DNA of 64,000 nucleotides, taken from positions 22,314 to 86,313 of the forward strand of contig WTPW01000948.1 of assembly GCA_009809945.1 (NCBI GenBank), in the 5' to 3' direction. The position numbers were made by a program, and so were the translations under genes. Below the pieces are notes generated by a model. The model ran no database searches. It saw only the letters and a list, made by a program, of their open reading frames with translations, and was not told the DNA's origin. Of the stretch, positions 10,793 through 20,786 are shown piece after piece (position 1 is the first letter of the stretch; each line of letters begins with the position of its first letter). Source of the DNA: Gigaspora margarita. Lineage: Eukaryota > Glomeromycota > Glomeromycetes > Diversisporales > Gigasporaceae.

Positions 10793-12247
10793 GGGTAGGG
10801 TATCTTAGATCATGTTATACATATATAATTTCATGCAGATCACGGAACTCAGCCCTTATAAAAGATCACACAAACTCGTGATCTTTAAAAATTTTTCGCA
10901 ACAGTTTAATATCATCAAAAAAAACTGTTTTTTGATCGTTCAAAGGCTCGTGCACTCAACAGTAAGTCGTTTTCTATTAGCAAGTTGGGTTAAAAAAGAG
11001 TTTATTTAGGAATAAGGCAAAGTTAGCTTTGCTTATCCGGTCTTAAAAATGCGCATCTCAAGCAAACTTTTCTAAAAAATAAATATTTTTCTTTAAATTT
11101 TACAGATAACAACTTCGATAGCTTGTTTACACTTAATTATGTTGCAAAAAGTCATGGTGTTTATGAATTTTTGGAAGTTTACTAGTGACACTTCGTGAAA
11201 AATATAGTTATTAATAATCTATTTATAGATTATATGGTATATTGTAGCCGTATTAAAACATGGTAGATAGTCTATTTAGATAGTCAAAAAAAGCTAAAAT
11301 TTTTGATTGTAATGCTTGTAATAATTTTGCAAAATATTTTATTAATATAATTATTTAGTATTATATTAATTAAAATAAAAAAATGGTTATAACTTCGAAG
11401 ATATTTAGTTTTTGTATGTACATATCGTAGTAAATATAAATTATTTTGATTGGACAAAATCTATTTTTAGTTTTGTACATCAGTGATCTACAACTTGCAG
11501 TTAGTGTTTGTAGTCGATTTTGGCTTAGTCGATTTTATTGACTTAGTCGACTTAGTTAACCGGTTTTTGAAAAAATCGACCAAGTCGATTAAAATATTAG
11601 ATCTCTAACCAATTAAAAAATCAATTTATAAATCTAGTCAATTACAGAAATACTGCTGCATGACGGTATTTTTCCTTCATTACATATTAGTGATTGTTAT
11701 TATATAACAGGATAAGCGTAAAATAGTAGTGTTTTTGGGGCGTTATCATATTTTAAAAGCATTATGTATCATATCTGATCTTGTTTCAAACAGGTTATAA
11801 TAATGACTGCTTGATATACTCGTTATAAAAATTTAGTTAAAACTTTTCTTATTGCTCTCTAAATAATACTGGTCTCAATAGTNTGCATTTAGAATCTGAT
11901 CATAATAATCCAGAGNGTTATTATATTATATACAAATTCCTTGACACTTATTGTTTGAATAGACAGGCTAATGCACAACGCTCTTTATAGTTTGTGTATT
12001 AAAATAAATTGTATTGTATTCCATATAGTTTTTCGACATATTATAGCAATAGTGATAATTGACTGATTATCTAATATCTTATCACGTGATAAAAAGGTTA
12101 GGCGACCCTATATAGTCGATTATAGTCGACTAAGCTGATTTTTAAAAATCGACTTAGTCAAGTCGATAAATTTAGATCGACTACAAACACTACTTGCAGT
12201 TATGCCATTATTTTGCTATATTGTAGATCACATAAGATACCCTTCTC
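10793..12247. mobile_element. TTAA-flanked (piggyBac-like) non-autonomous element
   Basis: This 1455-bp insertion interrupts the satellite. TTAA lies at 10789-10792 and 12248-12251. Removing the element plus one TTAA restores the satellite palindrome arm. The termini GGGTAGGGTATCTTA and, from the right, GAGAAGGGTATCTTA match at most positions. TTAA duplication is the signature of piggyBac transposition. It has no transposase frame: the only open frame, 10812-11009 (65 codons), has no recognised motif, though a TATAAAA box sits near 10856. Confidence 0.85.
11502..12192. mobile_element. hAT-like element nested in the TTAA element
   Basis: The termini TAGTGTTTGTAGTCGATTTT and GATCGACTACAAACACTA are inverted copies. 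The octamer CTTGCAGT flanks both ends exactly (11494-11501 and 12193-12200). Subterminal GTCGA/TCGAC words (GACTTAGTCGACTTAG and similar) recur on both sides. At 691 bp without a coding frame it is non-autonomous. It postdates the TTAA element, which postdates the satellite. Confidence 0.9.
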
Positions 12248-12251
12248 TTAA

Positions 12252-12486
12252 ATTTGACTTTTTTGATCAAAAATTCTAAGTTATGCATCTATTCTCCAAA
12301 TTTCAAAGAAAATAAAACAAATATACTGATTTGATGTATTTTTAAGTGCTGAACATGTTTATTTAGTGCATAAAGTTAGAATTAATTAATAAAAATTTGT
12401 GTATTATAAGATTTTATAAAATTTTATTAATAAAATTCTATAAAATTTTATGATTCATAAAATTTTACTAATTAATTCTAACTAAC
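12252..12486. repeat. Satellite continued after the insertion
   Basis: The second half of the GATC-centred palindrome plus one TTTTATTAATAAAA-centred palindrome, continuing the array of 8945-10788. The array ends at about 12486 in TTCTAACTAACTTATA. Confidence 0.88.
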
Positions 12487-12750
12487 TTATATAATGTTCC
12501 TAGGTTTGCATGACTGGCAGCTACTCTAATTTTGGTGATCTTTCAGTATGGGTTCATTTTAGTAATATGAAAAGTGAAATTTGAATCTAAGTGATATATA
12601 TATATATATGTTGTTTAACTCCCTCCTATAATTTGCTCAATCTAGAGGGGGTTATATTAAACATAGATTTAAATTGGAGCGGTCTAATCAAAAAAATATA
12701 ATATAATTTTTTTATAAAAATTTGTTTAAATTTTTATTCAGAGATCCAAA
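12487..12750. other. Spacer with a (TA)n microsatellite
   Basis: An interrupted (TA) run lies at about 12593-12609. No gene recognised. Confidence 0.45.
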
Positions 12751-12995
12751 TTGAATAATTTTGGTACTATTCAATTTATCTCAAGGAGAGAAATCGAATA
12801 GTACCAAAATTAATTGTTTTTGAATTACTGTATTAACAAAATACTATTTTTTTATATTTTTTTATAAAATTACTATATAACCAATAGTGTTTTGTAAATA
12901 GCTCTTGATCAGTAATCCATATGAAATGATTTTGGTATTATTGGATTCATCTCATAGAAATGAATCGAATGGTACCAAAATCATCCAAATTGGAT
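12751..12995. repeat. Two TTTTGGTACTATT palindromes
   Basis: Two hairpin units of about 70 bp (12753-12815 and 12915-12990) of the form ATTTTGGTACTATTCGATTC, a short TCTCA..GAGA centre, then the complement. Five more copies lie at 15468, 15658, 16205, 16390 and 58330. Confidence 0.75.
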
Positions 12996-13005
12996 CACTA
13001 TATTA

Positions 13006-13643
13006 TCCCTTAAATTGTAATATAGGCAAATTTGCCTGCATATTTTAAAAATTTTAATAAAATTTTAAATATTGATTTTGGCTATATCTTTTCTAAATAA
13101 AAAATATATTTTGAGATTTGTTTTAATAACTTTGTTATAAAATTTTTTTAAAATTATTAGAAAATTTTAATATAATCAAAGTTTAAAGTTCTTGCATTAG
13201 CATTTTTACTATTAAAATTTTTCTTTAAATTTTCTTAAATTTTATATGTTCCCATCTATAAAAAAACTTTTATTTCTAATACAAACCTTAATTTTTACAA
13301 ATAAATTATTAAAGTTGCAATAATATAAGTTGTCATCTTTTATATAAACTACAATATTGTCTTAAAAACTATAGCTTTAAAACTAAAACTAAATAAGATT
13401 ATGAAGAAATTGTAATAATATTTTTTAAAAAATTTTTTTCTTAAAGTTATCTATTTTTAGCTTATATATAAGTTAAAATTTTTTTTATAATATAAAAACT
13501 AATTTTGCAAAAAAGTAATTCTTATTTTTAAATATAATTGTACAAATTTTATTTAATTTCTTGGTTTTAAAAAAAGTAAATTAGAACAAAAAAAGTGCAA
13601 AAATACAATCAAATTTGCCTGTGTTCTACTACAATTTAAAGGA
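13006..13643. mobile_element. Mariner-like TA-flanked element, copy 1
   Basis: This 638-bp element begins TCCCTTAAATTGTAA and ends with the complement (TACAATTTAAAGGA), flanked by TA at 13004-13005 and 13644-13645. Just inside both ends is CAAATTTGCCTG. A second copy at 59687-60341 is alignable end to end. TA duplication fits Tc1/mariner. No transposase frame. Confidence 0.85.
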
Positions 13644-13645
13644 TA

Positions 13646-14129
13646 ATATATCCAAGTTTTTGTAAAATTTTATATATAAATATATAAATTTAAAAAATTT
13701 TTTTTATATAGTCTAGAAGTAAAAGTTAAAAGCTACTATATAGAAGAAGTTTTCTGACTTAGGTCAAATAATACTGATCTGAGTAGGTTAGATATTAACT
13801 TAGGTTATGATCTGAATCAATGGATCAAACAGCAATTCTTTGTATTATATTATTTAGAAAAAACATATAGTGATCTTAAAGTTTTTAATTACTATAAATT
13901 GCTGAAAATAAGCACCTTCTGTAATAATTATTAATATCTGAAAATAAGCAATCCTAACTGAAATTAGCTAAGATCTACATACTATAACTTAATATTATTA
14001 GTAAATCAAAGTTTAAAACCTTCATGCAACCTACTTGAACTAATATTTTCAAAATTGTTTAATTATATTCAAAATTAATCTACAAGTTCTGTATTACAAG
14101 ATCAAATTAGATCTTTTGTTTATAATTAC
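13646..14129. other. AT-rich spacer, no gene seen
   Basis: No gene or terminal repeats recognised. The interval includes TCTGAAAATAAGCA words shared with several repeat families. Confidence 0.45.
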
Positions 14130-15420
14130 ATCAGCAAATTTATAATAGCATAATCTTATGTAAGGTCTTACGAACTATAATATAAGCAAAATATTTTGTA
14201 ATATATTTCGAAATATTTCGAAATATCAAAATTTTGAAATATAACATAAGTAATTTCGAAATATTTCGAAATAATTACAAAATATTTCAAACCCCTTTCA
14301 AAAATTTTAGAACTAAAAAACCAAGTTAAATCGATAAATCTGTAACCTGGATCACGCATTAGACTGATTTTTCGAAATAGTTTGAAATAGTTCGATGATA
14401 TTCAAATTCTGTACCACAAGATCAGATTAGATTTTTGTTTATAATTAGATCTTCTATTTAGTTTTTTTTCGCTTTTTTGTTTTTATTTTGTCTTTTATTT
14501 TCGTTTTGTTTTTTGTTTTTTGTTTGTTTTTTTTTCAAATTTTTTTTTATTTATTTATTTTTTAATTTTTATTTTATTTTATTTTTATTTTAGCACTTTA
14601 AAGAACACCTTTGCAAGAAAACAAAAAACTTTTCAAAACCTTGCGCAAGCCAACCCAAACTTCTGACACTTTGCAAAAACACACAACCGATGTTTCCAGC
14701 AATTTCTAAATTTTCAAGAATGCTTCTTTAAAGAAATAAAGGTTTAGTTAGAACTTTATTTATTTATTCATTTGACGTAATTTGGTTTTGTTTTTTGTTT
14801 TTTTTTTTTTAAATTTGTTTTATTAATTTATTTTATTCTGGCATTCTGTGAGAAAAGACCCCTACTTTCTGGCACTTTGCAAGAAAGCCAACACAGACTT
14901 TTTCGGCACTTCGTGACTTTTTTAGCATTTTGCAAAAACATTAACCCAGCTTTTGCAATTTCTAAATTTGCAAGAACACGAATTCTTACTTAAGTGAAAT
15001 TAAGATTTTGGACTTCGTTTATTTTTTTTTTTTTAGTTTGCTTATACTTTTGTTTTTTTGTTTGTTTTTTTTTTACTTATTTTTTTAATTTTATTTATTT
15101 CTAACTTCTTTATACTTTGCGACTTTTTTCAGCACTTTACAAGAACACTAGCTTTAACTTCTCTAGCACTTTGCAAGAACATACTAGATTTCTCTGACAA
15201 TTTGCAAGAATACTAATACTTTTAAGAAATGTTTTTTTTTTATTTTTTTTCACTTCTTTGAAGTATTTAGAAAAGGAGAACAAAACAAAGTTTATAGCCA
15301 AAATAAAAGAAATAGCCAAAGTGAAGACAATAGAAAACAAAGAAGCAAAAATAATAGCTAACTGTGGGGTGAGCGAAAATAAGTGTATAGGGCTAGTTTT
15401 TGTAAGATGGATATGAGTAT
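14130..15420 (+). mobile_element. TTTCGAAAT-family TIR element, copy 1 (one end)
   Basis: It begins ATCAGCAAATTTATAA, the family terminus, followed by a cluster of TTTCGAAATATTTCG subterminal motifs (14190-14400), then several hundred bp in which CTTTGCAAGAA-type words recur between poly-T tracts, ending near GGGGTGAGCGAAAATAAG (15366). The same order in inverted orientation occurs at 20787-22746. The right terminus is missing here. No coding capacity. Confidence 0.7.
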
Positions 15421-15465
15421 TATGTGGCAGTTAAGTATTTTGGCTAATAATATATGATGTATCGA

Positions 15466-15544
15466 TCAGAATTAAATGATTTTGGTACTATTGGATTCGT
15501 CACATCAAGGCGAATCGAATGGTACCAAAATCATTCAATTCTAA
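15466..15544. repeat. TTTTGGTACTATT palindrome
   Basis: One hairpin unit: ATGATTTTGGTACTATTGG, a short centre, then CGAATGGTACCAAAATCAT. Same family as the units at 12751-12995. Confidence 0.7.
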
Positions 15545-15657
15545 TACTAGATTATAAGATATCGTTAATTAAAAAATACAAAGTAAAATAATAAATTATA
15601 AAGCAAATACCAATTATGGTGCACATAGTATTTTTCATGATCTATTGAGATCTATTG

Positions 15658-16285
15658 ATCAGAATCAAATGATTTTGATAATATTTGATTCATCTTATTA
15701 AAACGAATTGATTGGTACTGCAATCATGTGATTTTGGCTGATATTTCTTGATATATCATAATTTAACCAAAAGAAGCTGGCAAAGCAAATTTTAAAATTA
15801 ATATAAAATAATAAATAACTCTTGGTAGAACAGTCCGTTTTTGATAATTTTACTATCAAGTGTTTGCCTTGAAGAGGCAATTCCAACAAGCCCAAACTCG
15901 CTAAAATCCAATCACGGGATCATGAGATTGCTAAGGTTTTTGTATTATTTTTGATAAAAATTTAAGTAGTTTAACTTATATATTTTCATCAAAACAATAA
16001 TAAAACCTTAATATCCCTTAATCCCGTGATTGGATTTTAGTGAGTTTGGGCTTTTGGAATTGCCTCTTCAAGGCGAACATTTTGGTAGTAAAAGTATCGA
16101 AAAAGAACTGTTCTACCAAGAGTTATTCATTATTTTATATTAATTTTAAAATTTGTTTTGCATAGCTTATTTTGGTTAAATTATAATATCTTGAGAAGTA
16201 TCAAACAGAATCACATAATTTTGGTACTATTCAATTCGTCTCAATGAGACAAGTCGAATGGTGCCAAAATTACACAATTCTGATT
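15658..16285. repeat. Long inverted repeat with about 260-bp arms
   Basis: The left arm (about 15658-15925) and right arm (about 16020-16285) are inverted copies. Both carry a TTTTGGTACTATT-type palindrome at the outer edge, AATTTTAAAATTAATATAAA, the CTTGGTAGAACAGT word and CCAATCACGGGATCATG-type sequence near the centre. The loop is about 95 bp. The inner CCAATCACAGGATCC words are shared with 38936-39770 and 58150-58260. A foldback element is likely. The open frame on the minus strand (15698-15895) has no recognised motif. Confidence 0.75.
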
Positions 16286-16385
16286 GATGGTTTACAAGAT
16301 ATTGCTTTACACTGCAATACTTTTATTGCCATAATATCTATATTTACTTTAAATATTACTTTAATGGTAATATTTCGTGATCCAT

Positions 16386-16467
16386 CACTCAGAATTCTAC
16401 GATTTTGGTACCAATCAATTCGACTCACTGAGATGAATTGATTGGTACCAAAATTGCAGAATTCTGA
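16386..16467. repeat. TTTTGGTACCAATC palindrome
   Basis: A further hairpin unit of the GGTACCAAAA family: ATTTTGGTACCAATCAATTC, a TCACTGAGAT centre, then the complement. Confidence 0.7.
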
Positions 16468-16609
16468 TCAGTAGATTATAAGAATCAGTAGTGCGCCATA
16501 ATTGCTAGTGCATTATAATACCCATATCCACTTTATATAGTAATAAAATAGATGCAACAAAGTGTGAAAATAGTTTAAAATAGGACTAGTTTTTTGTATA
16601 TAGTAATAG

Positions 16610-16906
16610 AAATAGATGTGATGAAGTGCGAAAGTAGTTTAAAATATTTGTAATAATATAAAAATAATACTAATAATATAATATACTAGGAAAATGGAAA
16701 CCATTTAGACCAATAAGCATCAGTTGGATTGTTTTGATTGTTGTTTTTTACATTACACCTGATCTAGCCAATCAAAATTCGTAATTTGCAGATACACAGA
16801 CATTGACTACTATTGCTTCTATAGTATATGTCCTTCAGACAATAATAATTTAAAATATTTGTAATAATATAAAAATAATACTAATAATATAATATATAAT
16901 AAAGTA
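16610..16906. repeat. 52-bp direct repeat flanking a 160-bp segment
   Basis: The AT-rich word beginning TTTAAAATATTTGTAATAAT and running about 50 bp occurs at about 16630-16684 and again at about 16850-16903. The intervening segment is of normal complexity. It could be a segmental duplication or a very short terminal-direct-repeat insertion. Upstream, GATGAAGTGCGAAAGTAG is shared with the TTTCGAAAT family (35080, 30905). Confidence 0.6.
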
Positions 16907-16920
16907 TATAATATTAATTA

Positions 16921-17276
16921 AAGGGTTTTAATTTATAGTGCTATAGCACTATAGTGCTAGGGCATTTTAACCAATTAAAATTTAAGATCAGGTGTAATAT
17001 GTAGATCAGGTTTGTGTAACATAAATAAAGAAATTTTTAAATATCCTTAAAATTTGTCTAAAAAACTATCTTTTGGGCTCTAATAAAAAAAATTTCTTGC
17101 TAAATTTTACTATAAACACTATCTAACTCTAACCTATAATCTTTACCCTTACCCTAATATTAAAGAAACTTTATTTTGTTTTATTAAAGGTTGTTTTGAT
17201 TTACTTGTCACACCAATTTTGTTTATTACATATAGGGTAGCACTATAGTGCTATAGCACTATAATAATATTCCCTT
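16921..17276. mobile_element. TIR element with GTGCTATAGCACTAT ends
   Basis: The left end AAGGGTTTTAATTTATAGTG and right end ATAATATTCCCTT enclose subterminal GTGCTATAGCACTATAGTGC palindromes on both sides. The core (CTCTAATAAAAAAAATTTCT, then CTAACTCTAACC) is homologous to the element at 38003-38376. The flanks are too AT-simple to fix a target duplication. Confidence 0.65.
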
Positions 17277-17329
17277 AATTAAAAATATATATTTAATAAA
17301 TGTAAAATATAATGTAATCATAAACATTA

Positions 17330-18335
17330 CAGATGACAAACTCTTCCCATCGATCATCTGCCCAAATTTTCAAACAAAAGAAAAACAAAAAATTTTTTAA
17401 TAAAAGACAAAGTAGCTATTAATACTGGTTTTTATAAAGGTCAACTTTTTTTTTCCATTTTTCTTGGTGACTCTTTTATATATTCAGCACGCAAGCCAGA
17501 AGCGTCAGTTGTGCAAGATAAATAGCAAAGAGCGCTCTTGGTACAAGAAATTCTGGTGGAAGGTTTCTTTTGTCGACAAAAGTATTTAGTTAACTAGGTG
17601 GTGAATTAAAAAATGAGTTTTTCAATACTTTCTTTAAGGTTTTTGGGCAATATTTACATAACTACCATATATTCGTTACCATATTCACGCTTGAAGTTTT
17701 TTTTTTCTAGAATTTTGAATGAAAAGTGGGAAATTCGGTGTACCCCCTTCAAAAGATCAGCATTGTTGTTCCTATCCTAATTGGGAAGAAGGTATGCAGT
17801 TGATAAACAGGAACAGACGCGTAATGAGATGTGACGCAATGGAGTAGGCAAATCTATTAGAAATTAAATTCTAGAATTTTCTTCTCTCTTGTACATATAA
17901 TACTTTGGCAGAGTTTTCCTCTGTACAGTTTTATATAATTTTTATCACTACTTAGCTCCCACCCTTTACTTTTTCAATAGAATGTTCCTTTTTTTATTTT
18001 TACCCTTTTTTTTTCGTTCGGAAGTTTTTTGGGTTTTTTAGTCGTTCTTTCTTTTTCTCATTTTTCATTTTCCTTTTTAGTTATAGTATCGTTTTCTCAC
18101 CCCTATTGAAGTTTACTTCCTATGCCGGAAGTGCACTTTTTGTAGTGCCAGTGGTTCAACAGAGCTCCTAGTAGTTTATCTACTAGTGCGGCAGGTTACT
18201 CTTGGGCATCTATATAGACAGCCGAGTGGTGCCATTCTTATAAATTAGCTATGTAATTTGTATGATCTTTTTCATATAAACTTAAAACTAATAAAAGTAA
18301 ATGGCAGAACCGCCATAGGGGAAAAAAAAATATAA
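17330..18335 (+). mobile_element. ORF-less LINE derivative
   Basis: It starts ACAAACTCTTCCCATCGATC, like the 5' end of the full LINE (ACAAACTCTCTCCACTGATC at about 18370), and ends with the LINE 3' signature: CTAGTGCGGCAGGTTACTC, GGGCATC..GGTGCC and an AATAATAAATAAAT tail (to about 18355). It is about 1 kb long with no open frame. It is either an internally deleted LINE or a SINE-like parasite using LINE ends. It directly abuts the next LINE. Confidence 0.6.
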
Positions 18336-18364
18336 TGTAATAATAATAAATAAATTGAAAAATA

Positions 18365-18840
18365 TATAGCACAAACAAACTCTCTCCACTGATCCTCAAT
18401 CCATTTTCAGAACAAACCAAAATTCAAAGTTTAACAATATAGTTGATAGCAAGTTGGCTTCTGGCCACTAGAGAAAAATATTCTATTCTAAAAATAAACA
18501 GCAGTTTATTAGCACCAATTTTTGCTATTTAGCAAGTTTAGTAGTACTTGAGAAGGAAAAGAAATTTTTTCGTAAAAATGATAAACTTTTGGAAATCGTG
18601 TTTGACTCTGTAGTGCAAATTATTGTAGGTCACACAAATACGTAAATGCAAGTAAACAAACACAACAAACAATTTAGTAATCAACAATACATATTAGGAA
18701 ATCAACAAACCTATTTAGGTGGAACAATAGCTAGTAGACAAATGTCAAACAAAACAAAACATAGGCTACTAAAATTACACATAGAGAGTAATATCATCAA
18801 TCAACATCAAATTGATTAATAATTGCACCAATAATAGAGA
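18365..18840 (+). other. LINE copy 1, 5' untranslated region
   Basis: Non-coding leader between the LINE 5' end (ACAAACTCTCTCCACTGATC) and the first ORF1 codons. A-rich, with no open frame. Confidence 0.55.
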
Positions 18841-20285
18841 GGTTTATAAAATATAAACAACTAGGCAAGAAAGAGAAAGAAAAAGCACAGGCGTTATGCA
18901 GAGATATAGAAAAAGAAATGCTATCCAAAGATATAAAAATAGCCAAATGGTTAGGCCTCAAAGAACAAGGAGTTGTATGTCTAGTAAGGAAGCTACTAGA
19001 GTATTACAATTGAATTGAGTCAAAAAAGATATGAAAACAAGAAGTATCCTTGGAAGAAAGTACTTTCTTTGACATAAGCAAGGATAAAGAAGGAATTGTA
19101 CCTATTAAGAATACAAAACTAGATAAGTCAATGCTGCTTTTAGCAGAATGCGGGATTACAGATTATGGTATTAAGAAAAGGAAGGCACAGATAAAACATA
19201 AAGATTCTGCCTCAAGTATACTTAATGAAAAATGAACCAAAACTGAGAAGGAACTATATATAGAAGAGAAGAAAAGATATTTAGAGGTCAAAGAAAACAA
19301 ATCCTTTTATAAATCATTGATATTAAGTAGAAATGCTATCAAGGCCAATAGACTTCGTGAAATTGAATCCTCAAGTAGCACAACATATATAGAAGTACCA
19401 TTTAATATCGATCAACAAGTGAAACAAAATCCTTATCTAAAAACTGAGAGGACCAATGTGCAAAATGAGAAAAGTAAAGCGTTTTTAACTCTCTGGGATA
19501 TCCCTCTAAGTACAAGAGCAGCCCAAGTTAAAAGGAGTTTAAGTTTTTTTGGTAAAGCATTAATCAGAGAATGTAAACTATTTGGTAGGACTAAAGCTCT
19601 ACTAGTGGAATTGGAATTGCAAAATGAGGAAAGGAGAAATAATATTGAAAACATTTGGGCAGTACATCTGGAGGCAGGGAAACTAGCACGGCTAATACAT
19701 GGAAATTTTAATTTTGAAACCTTAGTAACTAGAGGAAAATTTAAAGCAATCATTAAGAAAGTTTCATATACTGCAATCGAGGCAGCATTACTAAGACAAC
19801 TAAGGAATGTTAAAGCAAAATCTGTATATATTTTATCTAACAGAAATCATAACCAAAGGGGCTCTGCAACAGTTTACTTTGAGTCACAAACTGACAGAGA
19901 TAGGGTTCTTAAAAGCCCTGTGTATTACTACAACAAAATAGAGTGGGCCACTAGTAATTTAGCATACAACCAATCAATAATGGAGAAAAGTAAACAGGGC
20001 AGGAGCAAGACAAGAAGTGATAATGGAACAGAACATAGTTTGAAACGGCCCAGCGTCAACAACGTCTTCAAAGACAGGAGTAACATTAATCAGTTACACA
20101 ATAAAGGAAGTCAAAACTGAGTTTATAACCCAAAGCCCAGTCCAGTTATAGTATCTCATCAAGAAACAGGCACGAAGTAGTGTGTAACAGATTTGAAACC
20201 GAGTACAGACATTTTACAAGAAATTTTGAAAAGACTTGCAAGAATCGAAGAAAGATATTCTGAGACAGAAGCCTCAAATTACTCC
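18840..20285 (+). pseudogene. LINE ORF1, RRM-like nucleic-acid-binding protein, with stops
   Basis: A single frame runs from about 18840 (reading KQLGKKEKEKAQALCRDIEK) past in-frame TGA codons near 19011, 19032 and 19233 into the 267-codon open segment 19317-20120, and then past a TGA at about 20118 and a TAG into LKPSTDILQEILKRLARIEE. In the open segment, KAFLTLWDIPLSTRAAQVKR starts an RRM-like fold, and a second one follows around residues 165-215 (SVYILSNRN, then GSATVYFESQTDRDRVL). A basic tail follows. This is the ORF1p expected to coat LINE RNA. It lies just upstream of ORF2 on the same strand. Four or more stops make it inactive; without them it would be about 480 residues. The RRM assignment rests on the RNP-like patterns only. 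Confidence 0.8.
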
Positions 20286-20341
20286 TAACAGGCGCACCAG
20301 TTGCAAATACCAAAAGGGCAGCTCCTTTAGGAAGAGGAGCA

Positions 20342-20786
20342 ATGGCCCACAAAGAACACAGGATCCTAGAGCAAGATTTAGCTCTCTATCCAGGCTGTAA
20401 TACAGAGAAATCTTCGTTAATACAAGAGGAAAAAAGCATAGATCTAAAAATAGGAATACATAACATAAACGGTCTAAAACAAAGTGCGCAAAAGCTAGAT
20501 AATCTTTTAGAATGGGTAACAGAAGAAAACTTTGGTATAGTAGGATTAGTAGAGACAAACATATCAGAAAAAGAAGGGACTTTTGCAATTAGTAAGGGTT
20601 ATAACTTTAGAGGGTTTTGGTCAAAGAAGGAATCAATCAAAAGAAAGGGCTCCGGAGTAGGGATTCTAGTTAGAAATAATTGGAAAAAGCATCTAGAGCG
20701 TCTAATCAGATGAAATGAGTATATAATTGAATTTTAGACAACTAGAAATCGTAGTAATAGTAGTTTATATACCTCCGAATAATAAC
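20342..20786 (+). pseudogene. LINE ORF2, endonuclease domain, N-terminal part
   Basis: The start of ORF2. KIGIHNINGLKQSAQKLDNL and FGIVGLVETNISEKEG are the first two blocks of an exonuclease-endonuclease-phosphatase (APE-type) domain that nicks target DNA for reverse transcription: N of HNINGL and E of VETN are the usual metal-site residues. GSGVGILVRNNW follows. A TGA near 20713 and a frame change lead into LEIVVIVVYIPPNN, after which a 1.96-kb element interrupts the domain at 20787. The ATG at 20342 is the first in this frame; the true start could be earlier. Confidence 0.85.

Noticed and set aside
10812..11009. 65-codon open frame with an upstream TATAAAA box inside the TTAA element as a transposase
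   Set aside because: Too short, no DDE/D motif and no similarity that I recognise to piggyBac transposases.
11502..12192. MULE classification from an apparent 10-bp duplication ACTTGCAGTT
   Set aside because: Taking TAG..CTA as the true ends leaves an exact 8-bp CTTGCAGT duplication, which fits hAT better; the extra matches come from the ends themselves.
8945..12486. Repeat array as a CRISPR
   Set aside because: Units are 320-bp palindromic satellite repeats in a eukaryotic context, with no short repeat-spacer pattern and no cas genes.
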